A stretch of DNA of 15,363 nucleotides from an uncultured Collinsella sp. (GTDB taxonomy: Bacteria; Actinomycetota; Coriobacteriia; Coriobacteriales; Coriobacteriaceae). Both the position numbers and the translations under genes were made by a program. This document shows positions 1 through 6,051 of this stretch, piece after piece; position 1 is the first letter of the stretch; every line of letters starts with the position of its first letter. The stretch is from assembly GCA_902478765.1 (NCBI GenBank), contig CABSMN010000006.1:1-15363 (forward strand), in the 5' to 3' direction. The notes under the pieces were generated by a model. The model worked only from the letters and a program-made list of their open reading frames with translations. It was not told the origin of the DNA and ran no database searches.

Positions 1-1046
1 TCGTGGTGGACGGTCTTGTACTGAGCGTCGTGATGGACGGTTTTTGTCTGGGCAACCCAGTTGTGCTGGTGCGCCGGGGTGTCATCCTTTTTCGATGAAC
101 TGCCTGAATTGGAGTTTGAGCCGGAGTTGCTGCTGTTGCCGCCACTCGGCTTGCTATCGGATTTTCCCTCGTCTTTCTTGGAGGATGAATTGCTCTTGTT
201 TCCAGAATTATCGGAGCTGCCTGTGGTCTTCCCATTATCCTTCTTGGAGCCGTTGGATGAACCTGAATCGCTCTTCTTGCTGTCGGAAGTTTCCGGGGTC
301 TTCGCGTCGGACTTCTCTTCCTTGGCGGACTCCTGAGCCTTCTCGGTCTCCTTCTCGACGGCATCGGTATCGGCGTTCGGGTTCTTCTTGATGTTGTCCT
401 CGAACTTCTTCACGACCTCGGCACCCTTGTCTCCGGTCAGGGTAGAATCACCCTTCTTCACGGCTGCTGCAACGTCCTTGGCGATGGCGGTCAGGTCATC
501 CTTCGTCACCTTATCCGCATCCACCTTGTTGAAAGTCACACCCGTGCTGGCCGTTTTCTTATCGGCCTTCCCAGCGGTAACCTTCTTCGATGACACCTTA
601 TAGATGGAACCGTCGTCGTTAACCGGTGAAATGAATGTGACGGTATAGGTACCGGACTTGCCGACCCTCACGGTCACCTGCTTGTTCGCAGCGATGGCGG
701 TGTAGAAGTCTACTTCCCCATCCGCATCCTCTATATGGGCGATAATGGGCGTGGAAGTGTCCGCATCCCAGCCGTCAGCCTTTACCTCAAGGGTAAGTAC
801 CATGTCCTGCTTCTCATCGCCCTTTGACTGGGACACCACAGGGGCATTGGAATCTCCCGTCCAACTGGCATGTGAGATGGCGTAAGCCCCGCCGCCGATG
901 AGAAGCGCCGCGCAGAGGATTCCCGCACCAGCCACGCAGACCTGCTTACGGGAGAACTCGCGCCCGAAGAGCACGAGCGGCTTCTTAGCATTCTCCTCCT
1001 CCGTCGAATCCAGCTCCGGTGATTTCCGAGAATCGTTCCCATCCAT
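1..1046 (-). CDS. Membrane-anchored surface protein, C-terminus beyond the left edge
   Basis: An open frame of 348 codons runs from ATG at 1046 to the window edge without a stop. GGAG sits 7 nt upstream of this ATG; an ATG at 1051 is in another frame. The protein has a short charged cytoplasmic N-terminus (residues 1-35), one transmembrane helix (about 36-57) with no signal-peptidase site that I recognise, an extracellular beta-rich module (about 80-175, with GTYTVTFISPVNDDGSIYKV at 132-151), then a long Ser/Lys/Asn/Gly-rich stalk (about 240-324). The last visible residues (HQHNW, TKTVHH, YKTVHH) are His-rich and look like the start of a metal-binding or repeat domain. The module matches the protein encoded at 11143-12621, so the two are paralogues. 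I infer a surface adhesin or sensor; no enzyme motif is visible. The gene is divergent from the HTH gene at 1173 and lies in the presumed island. Confidence 0.8.
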   Translation of the reverse strand, partial: MDGNDSRKSPELDSTEEENAKKPLVLFGREFSRKQVCVAGAGILCAALLIGGGAYAISHASWTGDSNAPVVSQSKGDEKQDMVLTLEVKADGWDADTSTPIIAHIEDADGEVDFYTAIAANKQVTVRVGKSGTYTVTFISPVNDDGSIYKVSSKKVTAGKADKKTASTGVTFNKVDADKVTKDDLTAIAKDVAAAVKKGDSTLTGDKGAEVVKKFEDNIKKNPNADTDAVEKETEKAQESAKEEKSDAKTPETSDSKKSDSGSSNGSKKDNGKTTGSSDNSGNKSNSSSKKDEGKSDSKPSGGNSSNSGSNSNSGSSSKKDDTPAHQHNWVAQTKTVHHDAQYKTVHH

Positions 1047-1101
1047 CTCATTGCTCCAATTCAATTCTCATGTAATTAAGCTACAAGCATTGTATTGCAA
1101 A

Positions 1102-1130
1102 TTGTCACTTATATAGGTGTGACTTAAATA
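1102..1130 (+). promoter_or_regulatory. Predicted promoter of the HTH gene
   Basis: TTGTCA at 1102-1107 matches five of six -35 bases. A -10-like TTAAAT follows at 1124-1129 with a 16-nt spacer (or TAAATA at 1125-1130 with 17 nt). Transcription would begin near 1136, about 37 nt before the start codon. The core promoter lies almost wholly inside the tandem operator at 1104-1132, which suggests autoregulation. The -10 match is only partial. Confidence 0.5.
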
Positions 1131-1132
1131 GG
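1104..1132. promoter_or_regulatory. Tandem operator resembling the C-boxes of controller proteins
   Basis: Two 14-nt direct repeats, GTCACTTATATAGG (1104-1117) and GTGACTTAAATAGG (1119-1132), differ at two positions and are spaced 15 nt start to start. GTCAC at 1104-1108 and GTGAC at 1119-1123 also form a dyad. The GTGACTTATAG-type core with a central GTGTG resembles, from memory, operators of restriction-modification controller proteins such as C.Esp1396I. The site lies between the divergent surface-protein and HTH genes, so it could govern both. Confidence 0.55.
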
Positions 1133-1172
1133 GCTAACCCGAATTATTGGCACCACTGACCAGGAGGTGCCA

Positions 1173-1403
1173 ATGACTCAGTTAGATACAAAGATGAGGG
1201 TCGGGCTGAGAATAAAAGAGTTGAGAAACGCACTCGGCTATAGCCAGAAAACCCTTGCGTACTCTATCGAAATGTCCCGAACATACTTCGCTGAGGTAGA
1301 AACCGGCAAGCGGAACATATCAATTGAAAATATCGACCGGATTGCACAAGGGCTTGGCGTTTCCCTGAAGGAGTTCTTCAACTCTGACCTCTTTGTCAAA
1401 TAA
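1173..1403 (+). CDS. Small XRE-type HTH regulator, similar to controller (C) proteins
   Basis: This encodes 76 residues, essentially one Cro/C1 (HTH_3) domain. RIKELRNALGYSQKTLAYSI forms the first helices, and MSRTYFAEVETGKRNISIENI holds the recognition helix and the typical ERGKRNPS-like turn; it ends ALGVSLxEFF-style (GLGVSLKEFFNSDLF). Length and pattern match the C proteins of restriction-modification systems, which bind tandem operators over their own promoter, and such a site lies at 1104-1132. ATG at 1173 is preferred over the in-frame GTG at 1167 because AGGAGG at 1162-1167 is 5 nt before it and overlaps the GTG. No restriction or methylase gene is near, so it may be an orphan or a mobile-element regulator. 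The gene is visibly richer in A/T than the PTS and oxidoreductase genes, consistent with transfer. Confidence 0.85.
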   Translation: MTQLDTKMRVGLRIKELRNALGYSQKTLAYSIEMSRTYFAEVETGKRNISIENIDRIAQGLGVSLKEFFNSDLFVK

Positions 1404-1536
1404 GGCAGAGCGCAAATCGAATTAGAACGAAAGGACAGACTTCCAACGTCGTCTAATGTCCAACGGGACTTCAATAGCAATCAAAAGATATCAAAGGCTG
1501 CCGGAAACAGGCTCGCCCTACGGCAACGACAACCTA

Positions 1537-1606
1537 GGTTTTCAACGCTTTCCATAGCCGGAGGGTCCTACATCCAACCCGTAGGCTGTGGGAAGAGTTG
1601 AAAACC
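1537..1606. repeat. Long stem-loop with 23-nt arms
   Basis: The left arm, 1537-1559, starts GGTTTTCAAC; the right arm, 1584-1606, ends GTTGAAAACC. They match at 20 of 23 positions. Two of the three differences become G-U pairs if transcribed rightwards, so the RNA would have 22 pairs of 23 with one internal mismatch. The loop contains a further GGGT/ACCC pair. There is no U-run after it, so it is not a typical terminator. It could be a structured RNA, a recombination site or a transposon-derived repeat. Confidence 0.6.
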
Positions 1607-1614
1607 AGCCCTGA

Positions 1615-1689
1615 GGGTGAAACTCTGGGGTGAAATATGAAGTCGCGATGTTTTCGCCATAGAATGAACTTTCACCCCTTTTTCACCCC
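1615..1689. repeat. Paired GGGTGAAA / TTTCACCC motifs
   Basis: GGGTGAAA occurs at 1615-1622 and 1628-1635. Its inverse, TTTCACCC, occurs at 1670-1677 and 1681-1688, each followed by C. Two direct copies facing two inverted copies, about 70 nt from a tRNA 3' end, resemble arm-type binding sites of a tyrosine integrase. They could also pair as an imperfect hairpin. The assignment is an inference from layout. Confidence 0.5.
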
Positions 1690-1714
1690 TCAAGGGAGTT
1701 TTACACCTATCCAT

Positions 1715-1751
1715 ACAGAAACAGGTCAGACGATTTATACCGTCTGACCTG
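1715..1751 (-). terminator. Rho-independent terminator after tRNA-Arg
   Basis: The perfect 11-bp stem CAGGTCAGACG / CGTCTGACCTG (1722-1732 with 1741-1751) has an 8-nt loop. It lies 9 nt beyond the tRNA 3' end and is followed on the minus strand by TTTCTGT. The U-run is short, but the position suits termination of the tRNA transcript. Confidence 0.7.
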
Positions 1752-1760
1752 CTATTTCTC

Positions 1761-1836
1761 TGGTGCCCCCGGGCGGATTCGAACCGTCGACACCCGCTTT
1801 AGGAGAGCGGTGCTCTATCCCCTGAGCTACGGAGGC
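1761..1836 (-). tRNA. tRNA-Arg (anticodon CCU)
   Basis: The 76-nt cloverleaf, read on the minus strand, has acceptor stem GCCTCCG/CGGGGGC with one G-U pair, a D arm containing AGCTCAGGGGATAGAGC, anticodon stem CCGCT/AGCGG with loop CTCCTAA (anticodon CCU, reading AGG), a T arm with GGTTCGAATCC, discriminator A and an encoded CCA. All arms pair well, so it looks functional. Its 3' end faces the accessory region at 1-1760, the orientation expected if an element integrated there and rebuilt the tRNA end. Confidence 0.96.
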
Positions 1837-1846
1837 ATGTTGTACT

Positions 1847-1855
1847 AGTGTAGCA
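1847..1855 (-). promoter_or_regulatory. Extended -10 element of the tRNA-Arg promoter
   Basis: On the minus strand TGCTACACT fits an extended -10 (TGn followed by TACACT). It is about 11 nt upstream of the tRNA 5' end, giving a very short leader. No good -35 is visible, which an extended -10 can tolerate. Confidence 0.45.
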
Positions 1856-1897
1856 GATTTACTGCATCGCCATACGTCGCATGACTAGACTTCGAAA

Positions 1898-1959
1898 TTG
1901 CGGTGGAATAGTTCCTGCCTAAAGCATTAAAGCCGTATTCAGGAACTATTTCACCGCAA
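1898..1959 (-). repeat. Large stem-loop downstream of the DUF956 gene
   Basis: Arms TTGCGGTGGAATAGTTCCTG (1898-1917) and its near-perfect complement (1940-1959) pair over 20 bp with one difference; the loop is 22 nt. The structure starts 11 nt after the stop of the DUF956 gene and is followed on the minus strand by TTTCG. It probably ends or protects the PTS operon transcript, but the U-run is weak and the stem is longer than usual. Confidence 0.5.
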
Positions 1960-1970
1960 CTTGTGAAGAG

Positions 1971-2369
1971 CTAGTTGCCTTTGTGGAAGAGGTTTTTGAT
2001 AACGGAGGGGATGCTCTTGGCGCCCTTGGCCGTCACATCGATAAAGTCGGGCGAACGCACAAGCTTATCCTCGTCGACGTACTTGCGGACAGCACGAAGC
2101 GTCTCTTTGTCGTCGCGCGTCGAAAACGTAAAGTGACCGTTGTCCTTGGTGAAGATGGCAAAACGCGTGATCTTCTTGGTGCCGCGTAAAACCTCGGCGG
2201 CAATATAGTCGACCTCGTCCCACGGGATTTGAATATAATCCTCGGGATTGCGCTCGTTGTAATACTCGAACGCCTTATTGCCCACCATCACGTTACCGTG
2301 GCTGGTAAGCCCCATCAGGCAGGTTGCCGGCGTTGCCAGATCGACCGTGCTGTTCTGAGATTGCGCCAT
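1971..2369 (-). CDS. manO: DUF956 family protein of a mannose-type PTS operon (ManO-like)
   Basis: The 132-residue soluble protein has the conserved pattern of DUF956: an early CLMGLTSHGNVMVGNKAFEY, a central IPWDEVDYIAAEV, and ITRFAIFTKDNGHFTFSTRD. The family is found almost only at the end of mannose-family PTS operons in Gram-positive bacteria, where it is called ManO and thought to tune operon expression or PTS activity; the mechanism is not settled. The longer frame starting at 2420 is rejected because those codons lie in the terminator hairpin (2398-2433); ATG at 2369 has GAGG 7 nt upstream. It follows the IID gene after that terminator, so it is probably expressed by read-through at a lower level. 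No DNA-binding motif is visible. Confidence 0.88.
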   Translation of the reverse strand: MAQSQNSTVDLATPATCLMGLTSHGNVMVGNKAFEYYNERNPEDYIQIPWDEVDYIAAEVLRGTKKITRFAIFTKDNGHFTFSTRDDKETLRAVRKYVDEDKLVRSPDFIDVTAKGAKSIPSVIKNLFHKGN

Positions 2370-2385
2370 ACGCGCCTCGCCCTCC

Positions 2386-2433
2386 AATAAAAACAATCGG
2401 ACCGCATCCAGTGTACCCACCGGGTGCGGTCCG
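2386..2433 (-). terminator. Terminator between the IID and DUF956 genes
   Basis: The arms CGGACCGCATCC (2398-2409) and GGGTGCGGTCCG (2422-2433) form a 9-bp perfect outer stem plus two inner pairs. On the minus strand it is followed by ATTGTTTTTATT. It stands 57 nt after the IID stop and inside the operon, so it likely reduces rather than abolishes DUF956 expression. Confidence 0.8.
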
Positions 2434-2489
2434 TTTCAATGGCTCAAAAGCCCTTACCTAGCAACTCTCGGTCTTAAGCCGAAGCGTGC

Positions 2490-3410
2490 TTACATGAAGC
2501 CGCAGAAGCGACCGATGATGCCGACGGCGAAGAGAGCCAGGATGATGACGATCGGGCTGACCTTCTTCTTGAGGAGCTTGCAGACCAGCAGGGTCAGGCA
2601 CACGGCGGCAAGGCCGGGGATGAGCTGATCGAGGTTGGCCTGAAGCGTGGTGACCTTCATCTGATCAAGGGCGGTAGCACCGACGGAGTTGTACATCGTC
2701 AGCGCTTCCTTGATACCCTCGGAACCGGAGGGCAGGCTAGCCCAGTCGATAAAGGCGCCAGCAGACTGCTTGACCGTGGAGACGATCGGGGTGAAGGAAA
2801 TGGACACCCAGCGCTCGACCAGGGCGCCGATGATGAACATACCCAGGATGGAAGCGCCCTCGGTGACCTTGCCCATCAGACCACCGGAGAGGTCCTTGGC
2901 GATGGAGGAGCCGACCTTGTAGCCAAACTCCTGCGTGTACCACAGGAAAGCGTAACGGATGATGTTCCACGCGAAGAAGAACAGCAGCGGACCGACGATG
3001 CTGCCGGACATGGCCAGGGAAGCGCCCAGAGCGCCCAGAATCGGGCGAAGGGTGAACCAGAAGACGGGGTCACCGACGCCGGCGAGCGGGCCCATCATAC
3101 CGACCTTGACGCCCTGGATGGCGACATCATCGATCGGAGCACCGTTGGCGCGCTCCTCCTCGAGGGCGAGGGTAACGCCAATGACGGGGGCGGAAACATA
3201 GGGGTGGGTGTTATAGAACTCCAGGTGGCGCTTAAGAGCGGCAATCTGGTCATCCTTGCTGGTGTAGAGCTTCTTGATCGCAGGGATCATTGCGAAGCAC
3301 CAGCCGCCGTTCTGCATACGCTCGTAGTTCCACGAGCCCTGAAGGAACTGATGACGGAAGCAAACCTTCTTGCGGTCAGCCTTGGTGAGCTGAATCTTGT
3401 TCTCTGCCAT
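2490..3410 (-). CDS. manZ: PTS mannose/fructose/sorbose family transporter subunit IID
   Basis: The 306-residue subunit pairs with IIC to form the membrane channel of a mannose-family PTS permease. Family signatures are present: FLQGSWNYERMQNGGWCFAMIPAIKKLY near the N-terminus, VKVGMMGPLAGVGDPVFWFT about one third in, and hydrophobic helices through the second half, ending with a helix rich in Ile/Leu/Val (PIVIILALFAVGIIGRF). ATG at 3410 is chosen over the in-frame GTG at 3419 because GGGAG lies 8 nt before the ATG. It starts 16 nt after the IIC stop, so the two are translated from one message. The sugar cannot be read from sequence; mannose, glucose, fructose or amino sugars are all typical of the family. 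Confidence 0.95.
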   Translation of the reverse strand: MAENKIQLTKADRKKVCFRHQFLQGSWNYERMQNGGWCFAMIPAIKKLYTSKDDQIAALKRHLEFYNTHPYVSAPVIGVTLALEEERANGAPIDDVAIQGVKVGMMGPLAGVGDPVFWFTLRPILGALGASLAMSGSIVGPLLFFFAWNIIRYAFLWYTQEFGYKVGSSIAKDLSGGLMGKVTEGASILGMFIIGALVERWVSISFTPIVSTVKQSAGAFIDWASLPSGSEGIKEALTMYNSVGATALDQMKVTTLQANLDQLIPGLAAVCLTLLVCKLLKKKVSPIVIILALFAVGIIGRFCGFM

Positions 3411-3426
3411 ATGTATCACTCCCCTC

Positions 3427-4245
3427 CTACTCGTAATCGTTCAGAATGTCGCCGAGCGGGTCGCCGGAGCCACCGCCCATGCCGCCACCCTGCTTGGCCA
3501 GATCCTTAAGGCCAAGGTAGATGAGGGCAAGGGAGATGCCGATGAGACCAAGGGCGATCAGCGTGAGCTGAGGGATGGCAGCAAGGACAAAGCCGAGGAC
3601 GAAGAACGGCCAGGTCTCCTTGGTGGCCATCATGTTGATGACCATGGCGTAACCGACGGAAGCGACCATGCCGCCGCCGACAGCCATGCCGCCGGACAGC
3701 CAGTCGGGCATAGCGTTAAGCGCGTTGGTAACGGCCTCGGCCGGGATGACGCACAGAAGCACTGCCGGGATGGCGATACGAAGGCCCTGCATGAGGATGG
3801 CAGCATACTGCCAGCGCTCGATGCCGGAGAAGTCGCCCTTCTCGGCGCAACCGTCCATGGCGTGAGCGATAGCGGTAGCAATGGTACGGCAGATCATGGT
3901 CAGGAACAGACCAGCGACCGACAGCGGGACGGCGACGGCGATAGCGGTGGTAACGGCCTTGGCCGAATCGGTGGCGCCACCGTTGAGGGCGAGCACCATG
4001 ATGATCGAAGAAGCGACCGAGGCCAGAGCGGCGTCAGGCGCGACAGCGGCGCCGACGTTAGCCCAGCCAAGGGCCATCATCTGGAGCGAACCGCCCAGGA
4101 GGATGCCCTCCTGAAGGTGACCGGTTACGAGACCGATAAGCGTGCATGCCACGAGCGGCTGATGGAACTGGAACTCATCCAGAATGCCTTCCATACCGGC
4201 AAGCAACGCGACAATCGCAACAAGCAGAATAGTGATTGCAGACAT
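3427..4245 (-). CDS. manY: PTS mannose/fructose/sorbose family transporter subunit IIC
   Basis: The 272-residue integral membrane subunit forms the sugar translocation path together with IID. The sequence is hydrophobic over most of its length. It has the family region FHQPLVACTLIGLVTGHLQEGILLGGSLQMMALGWANVGAAVAPDAALASV, and C-terminal helices ending in a Gly-rich tail (KQGGGMGGGSGDPLGDILNDYE). ATG at 4245 is preceded by GGAGGG with 8 nt spacing. It begins 18 nt after the stop of the IIAB gene and is followed by IID, the standard order. The start and length are typical. Confidence 0.95.
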   Translation of the reverse strand: MSAITILLVAIVALLAGMEGILDEFQFHQPLVACTLIGLVTGHLQEGILLGGSLQMMALGWANVGAAVAPDAALASVASSIIMVLALNGGATDSAKAVTTAIAVAVPLSVAGLFLTMICRTIATAIAHAMDGCAEKGDFSGIERWQYAAILMQGLRIAIPAVLLCVIPAEAVTNALNAMPDWLSGGMAVGGGMVASVGYAMVINMMATKETWPFFVLGFVLAAIPQLTLIALGLIGISLALIYLGLKDLAKQGGGMGGGSGDPLGDILNDYE

Positions 4246-4263
4246 GTATCGGACCCTCCTTTA

Positions 4264-5253
4264 CTATGCTTGAGCGGCCAGTTCGGCCTTAGCTTTCTTC
4301 AACATGGCGTCGAGATCCTCGGAGGAATCCGAAGGAACCTTGCGGACCTCGAACTTGACGCCCTTGGCCTTGAGGGCCTCGAGAGTCTTAACGTCGTCAT
4401 CGCCCATAGCGACGGCGTTGGTGACGACGACCTTGCCCTTGGAGTGAGCCATGGAACCGATGTTGACTTCCTTGATGTCGACACCGGCCTCGATGGCCTT
4501 GAGCAGATCCTGCGGGTTCTCAAAGAGCAGCATGGCCTTGGTGTCACCAAAGCGCGTGTCCTTGACGACCTCGGCCATCTTCTTGATGGGCACGACGTTG
4601 GCATGGACTCCCGGAGGGGCAGCCTGCTCGATCATGGTCTTGCGGAGCTCGTCGTGAGCAACGCCGTCGGAAACCACGATGATGCGGTTGGGGTTGATCT
4701 GCTTGGTCCACGTGGTGGCCACCTGACCATGCAGCAGACGGGTGTCGATACGGACATGGGCAATCTTGATGTGCCCGTCGCCGATGACCGTTCCCGGAGG
4801 GATGGCGCCTGCAGGAGCAGCGGCGGCCGCAGCCGGCTTCTTCTCCTCGGGCTCCAGAGACTCAGGCTTGACGCGCACGCCAGCCTTAGCCTCAGTCACG
4901 AGATGTTTTGCGATCGCATGTGCAGTGTTCTTTGCGTCAAAGCGCTGCGAATATGCCTCGATGAGCATAGGCAGGTTGACACCGGTGACGATAGCCCAGG
5001 AATCGTGGCCCTCGATGAGCCCGCTGATCTGGTTGAACGGCGTGCCGCCCCACAGATCAACGAGGAAGAGCACCTGCTCCTGGTCCTCGAAGGAAGCGAC
5101 TGCTTCCTCGACCTTGGCACGGAAATCGTCGGGGCCCATGCTCGGCTCGAGCGAGACCACGGCAACAGACGGCTGATCGCCAAAGACCATCGAGCCCGTC
5201 TGCTTGATTCCAGCTGCCAAGTCCCCGTGGCTAGCAAGAACAATACTTACCAT
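4264..5253 (-). CDS. manX: PTS mannose family fused IIAB subunit
   Basis: This 329-residue cytoplasmic phosphotransfer protein passes phosphate from HPr to the incoming sugar. The N-terminal IIA domain (about 1-125) has the phospho-accepting His9 in SIVLASHGDLAAG and the GGTPFN signature near residue 70. An Ala/Pro/Glu-rich linker (about 128-157) joins it to the IIB domain (about 160-329), whose phosphorylated His175 is in IDTRLLHGQVATTW. Numbering assumes ATG at 5253, which has AGGAGG 7 nt upstream; the in-frame GTG one codon earlier is only 4 nt from that site. It is the first gene of the operon IIAB-IIC-IID-DUF956. Both active His residues are present, so the protein should be functional. 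Confidence 0.96.
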   Translation of the reverse strand: MVSIVLASHGDLAAGIKQTGSMVFGDQPSVAVVSLEPSMGPDDFRAKVEEAVASFEDQEQVLFLVDLWGGTPFNQISGLIEGHDSWAIVTGVNLPMLIEAYSQRFDAKNTAHAIAKHLVTEAKAGVRVKPESLEPEEKKPAAAAAAPAGAIPPGTVIGDGHIKIAHVRIDTRLLHGQVATTWTKQINPNRIIVVSDGVAHDELRKTMIEQAAPPGVHANVVPIKKMAEVVKDTRFGDTKAMLLFENPQDLLKAIEAGVDIKEVNIGSMAHSKGKVVVTNAVAMGDDDVKTLEALKAKGVKFEVRKVPSDSSEDLDAMLKKAKAELAAQA

Positions 5254-5590
5254 CACATAACCTCCTTTTTGTCTACGTATTTCCTACACGACATGAAAGG
5301 AGTATACCTGTTTGGATTGTGGAATTATAGCTAAATCCGCAAAAGGTTGGATTATTTGTTTAAACGTCTAGGTTTGTTACAAGTTGATTACGTTGCCGGT
5401 TTACAGCTTATTGCCTGCTAAAACGTGATTTGCTGATTGCTTTCAAAGACATATAAAGGTGCACTGTTCGTTAAGACCACTTTTAGGTGGATCCCAATGC
5501 GTCTGCGTGCCGCCATTTTGTTTAAACAGACATGACTTGACTAACCGAAGCAAATATGTTTAGAACTCTAGCCCATGTAGTCATTGGATG
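5254..5590. other. Long A/T-rich upstream region of the PTS operon
   Basis: No gene is visible here. The stretch is clearly richer in A/T than its flanks. It contains the predicted PTS promoter, two copies of TTTGTTTAAAC (5355-5365 and 5517-5527), each holding the palindrome GTTTAAAC, and a small hairpin CCAC/GGTGG near 5478-5491. No clear terminator for hypA was found. It probably holds the regulatory sites for sugar induction of the PTS operon. Confidence 0.5.
5324..5329 (-). promoter_or_regulatory. Predicted -10 box of the PTS operon
   Basis: A perfect TATAAT lies on the minus strand, with the expected start of transcription about 65 nt before the IIAB start codon. The -35 region 17 nt upstream (ATCCAA) is poor, which would suit an activated promoter. 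Assigned by position and the -10 match only. Confidence 0.5.
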
Positions 5591-6019
5591 TTAGGCGATG
5601 TGGAGTGGGTTGGCGGCGTCGACGGCATCGGGGGCGTCGGAGAGGCCGTCAGGAGCAGCGTCTGCCGGGTCCTCGTCGGGGGTCTCGATCTGTTTGATCA
5701 TGACCTCCTGGCCCTGCAGCAGGTATGTCTCGCCGCTACCGCAATGGGGGCAGGTCTTGCCGTGCTCGACTGTCGCATAGTCAAGGCCGCACGCCCCGCA
5801 ATGCGTCACGGCTTCGACAGGCTCCACGATAAGCTCCGCGCCCTCGGTGATAGGCTTTTTATCTGCTGCCCAGCGCCAAGCGTCGAGCAGCAAGTCGGGA
5901 ACGACGCCCGAGACTTCGCCCAGCAGCAACGTCACGCTCGAAACGCGACGCACGCCATGAGCGCGCGCCACATTCTCAACATCGCGAATGATGTGATAGA
6001 CGATTCCGAGCTCGTGCAT
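5591..6019 (-). CDS. hypA: Hydrogenase maturation nickel metallochaperone HypA
   Basis: The 142-residue protein delivers nickel to [NiFe]-hydrogenase precursors, usually with HypB. The N-terminus MHEL is the nickel-binding motif (His2). The zinc site is complete: Cys74 and Cys77 in HCGACG, Cys90 and Cys93 in TCPHCG. Family members usually end around 115-120 residues; this one has an extra acidic, Ala/Asp-rich tail (about 112-142). The start has AAGGA 6 nt upstream, directly against the hairpin at 6030-6051. No hypB, hydrogenase or other hyp gene is in the window. It follows the oxidoreductase gene on the same strand after a 192-nt gap, so co-transcription is possible but not shown. Confidence 0.93.
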   Translation of the reverse strand: MHELGIVYHIIRDVENVARAHGVRRVSSVTLLLGEVSGVVPDLLLDAWRWAADKKPITEGAELIVEPVEAVTHCGACGLDYATVEHGKTCPHCGSGETYLLQGQEVMIKQIETPDEDPADAAPDGLSDAPDAVDAANPLHIA

Positions 6020-6029
6020 TTATTTCCTT

Positions 6030-6051
6030 CCGCCGTTCTACCGAACGGCGG
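6030..6051 (-). promoter_or_regulatory. Hairpin abutting the hypA ribosome binding site
   Basis: CCGCCGTTC (6030-6038) and GAACGGCGG (6043-6051) form a perfect 9-bp stem with a 4-nt loop. The stem ends next to AAGGA, the hypA ribosome binding site. There is no U-run, so it is not a normal terminator. It might affect ribosome access or mark an RNA end. Confidence 0.5.

Larger units (their letters stand above)
1404..1760. other. Gene-free stretch, probable end of an integrated element
   Basis: No credible coding frame is present. The stretch holds a 70-nt stem-loop (1537-1606), a cluster of GGGTGAAA motifs and their inverses (1615-1689), and a hairpin (1722-1751) just before the tRNA-Arg 3' end. 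Tyrosine-recombinase elements commonly integrate at tRNA 3' ends and carry short repeated arm-type sites there. No integrase gene is in view, and no second copy of the tRNA 3' end was seen in the window, so the element would have to extend left. Confidence 0.45.

Noticed and set aside
44..603. Three plus-strand frames in the left-edge gene
   Set aside because: The minus strand reads as one continuous protein with a helix, a module and a Ser/Lys stalk. The plus-strand frames are low-complexity shadows of that stalk.
1615..1689. Short repeats considered as a CRISPR array
   Set aside because: The units are only 8 nt, in mixed orientation and irregularly spaced, with no cas gene. No CRISPR array was seen in the window.
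3397..5334. A 645-codon open frame on the plus strand opposite the PTS genes
   Set aside because: It is antisense to three genes with clear family motifs. Its composition (Asp/Gly/His/Arg-rich, no domain) is that of a mirror frame in GC-rich DNA.
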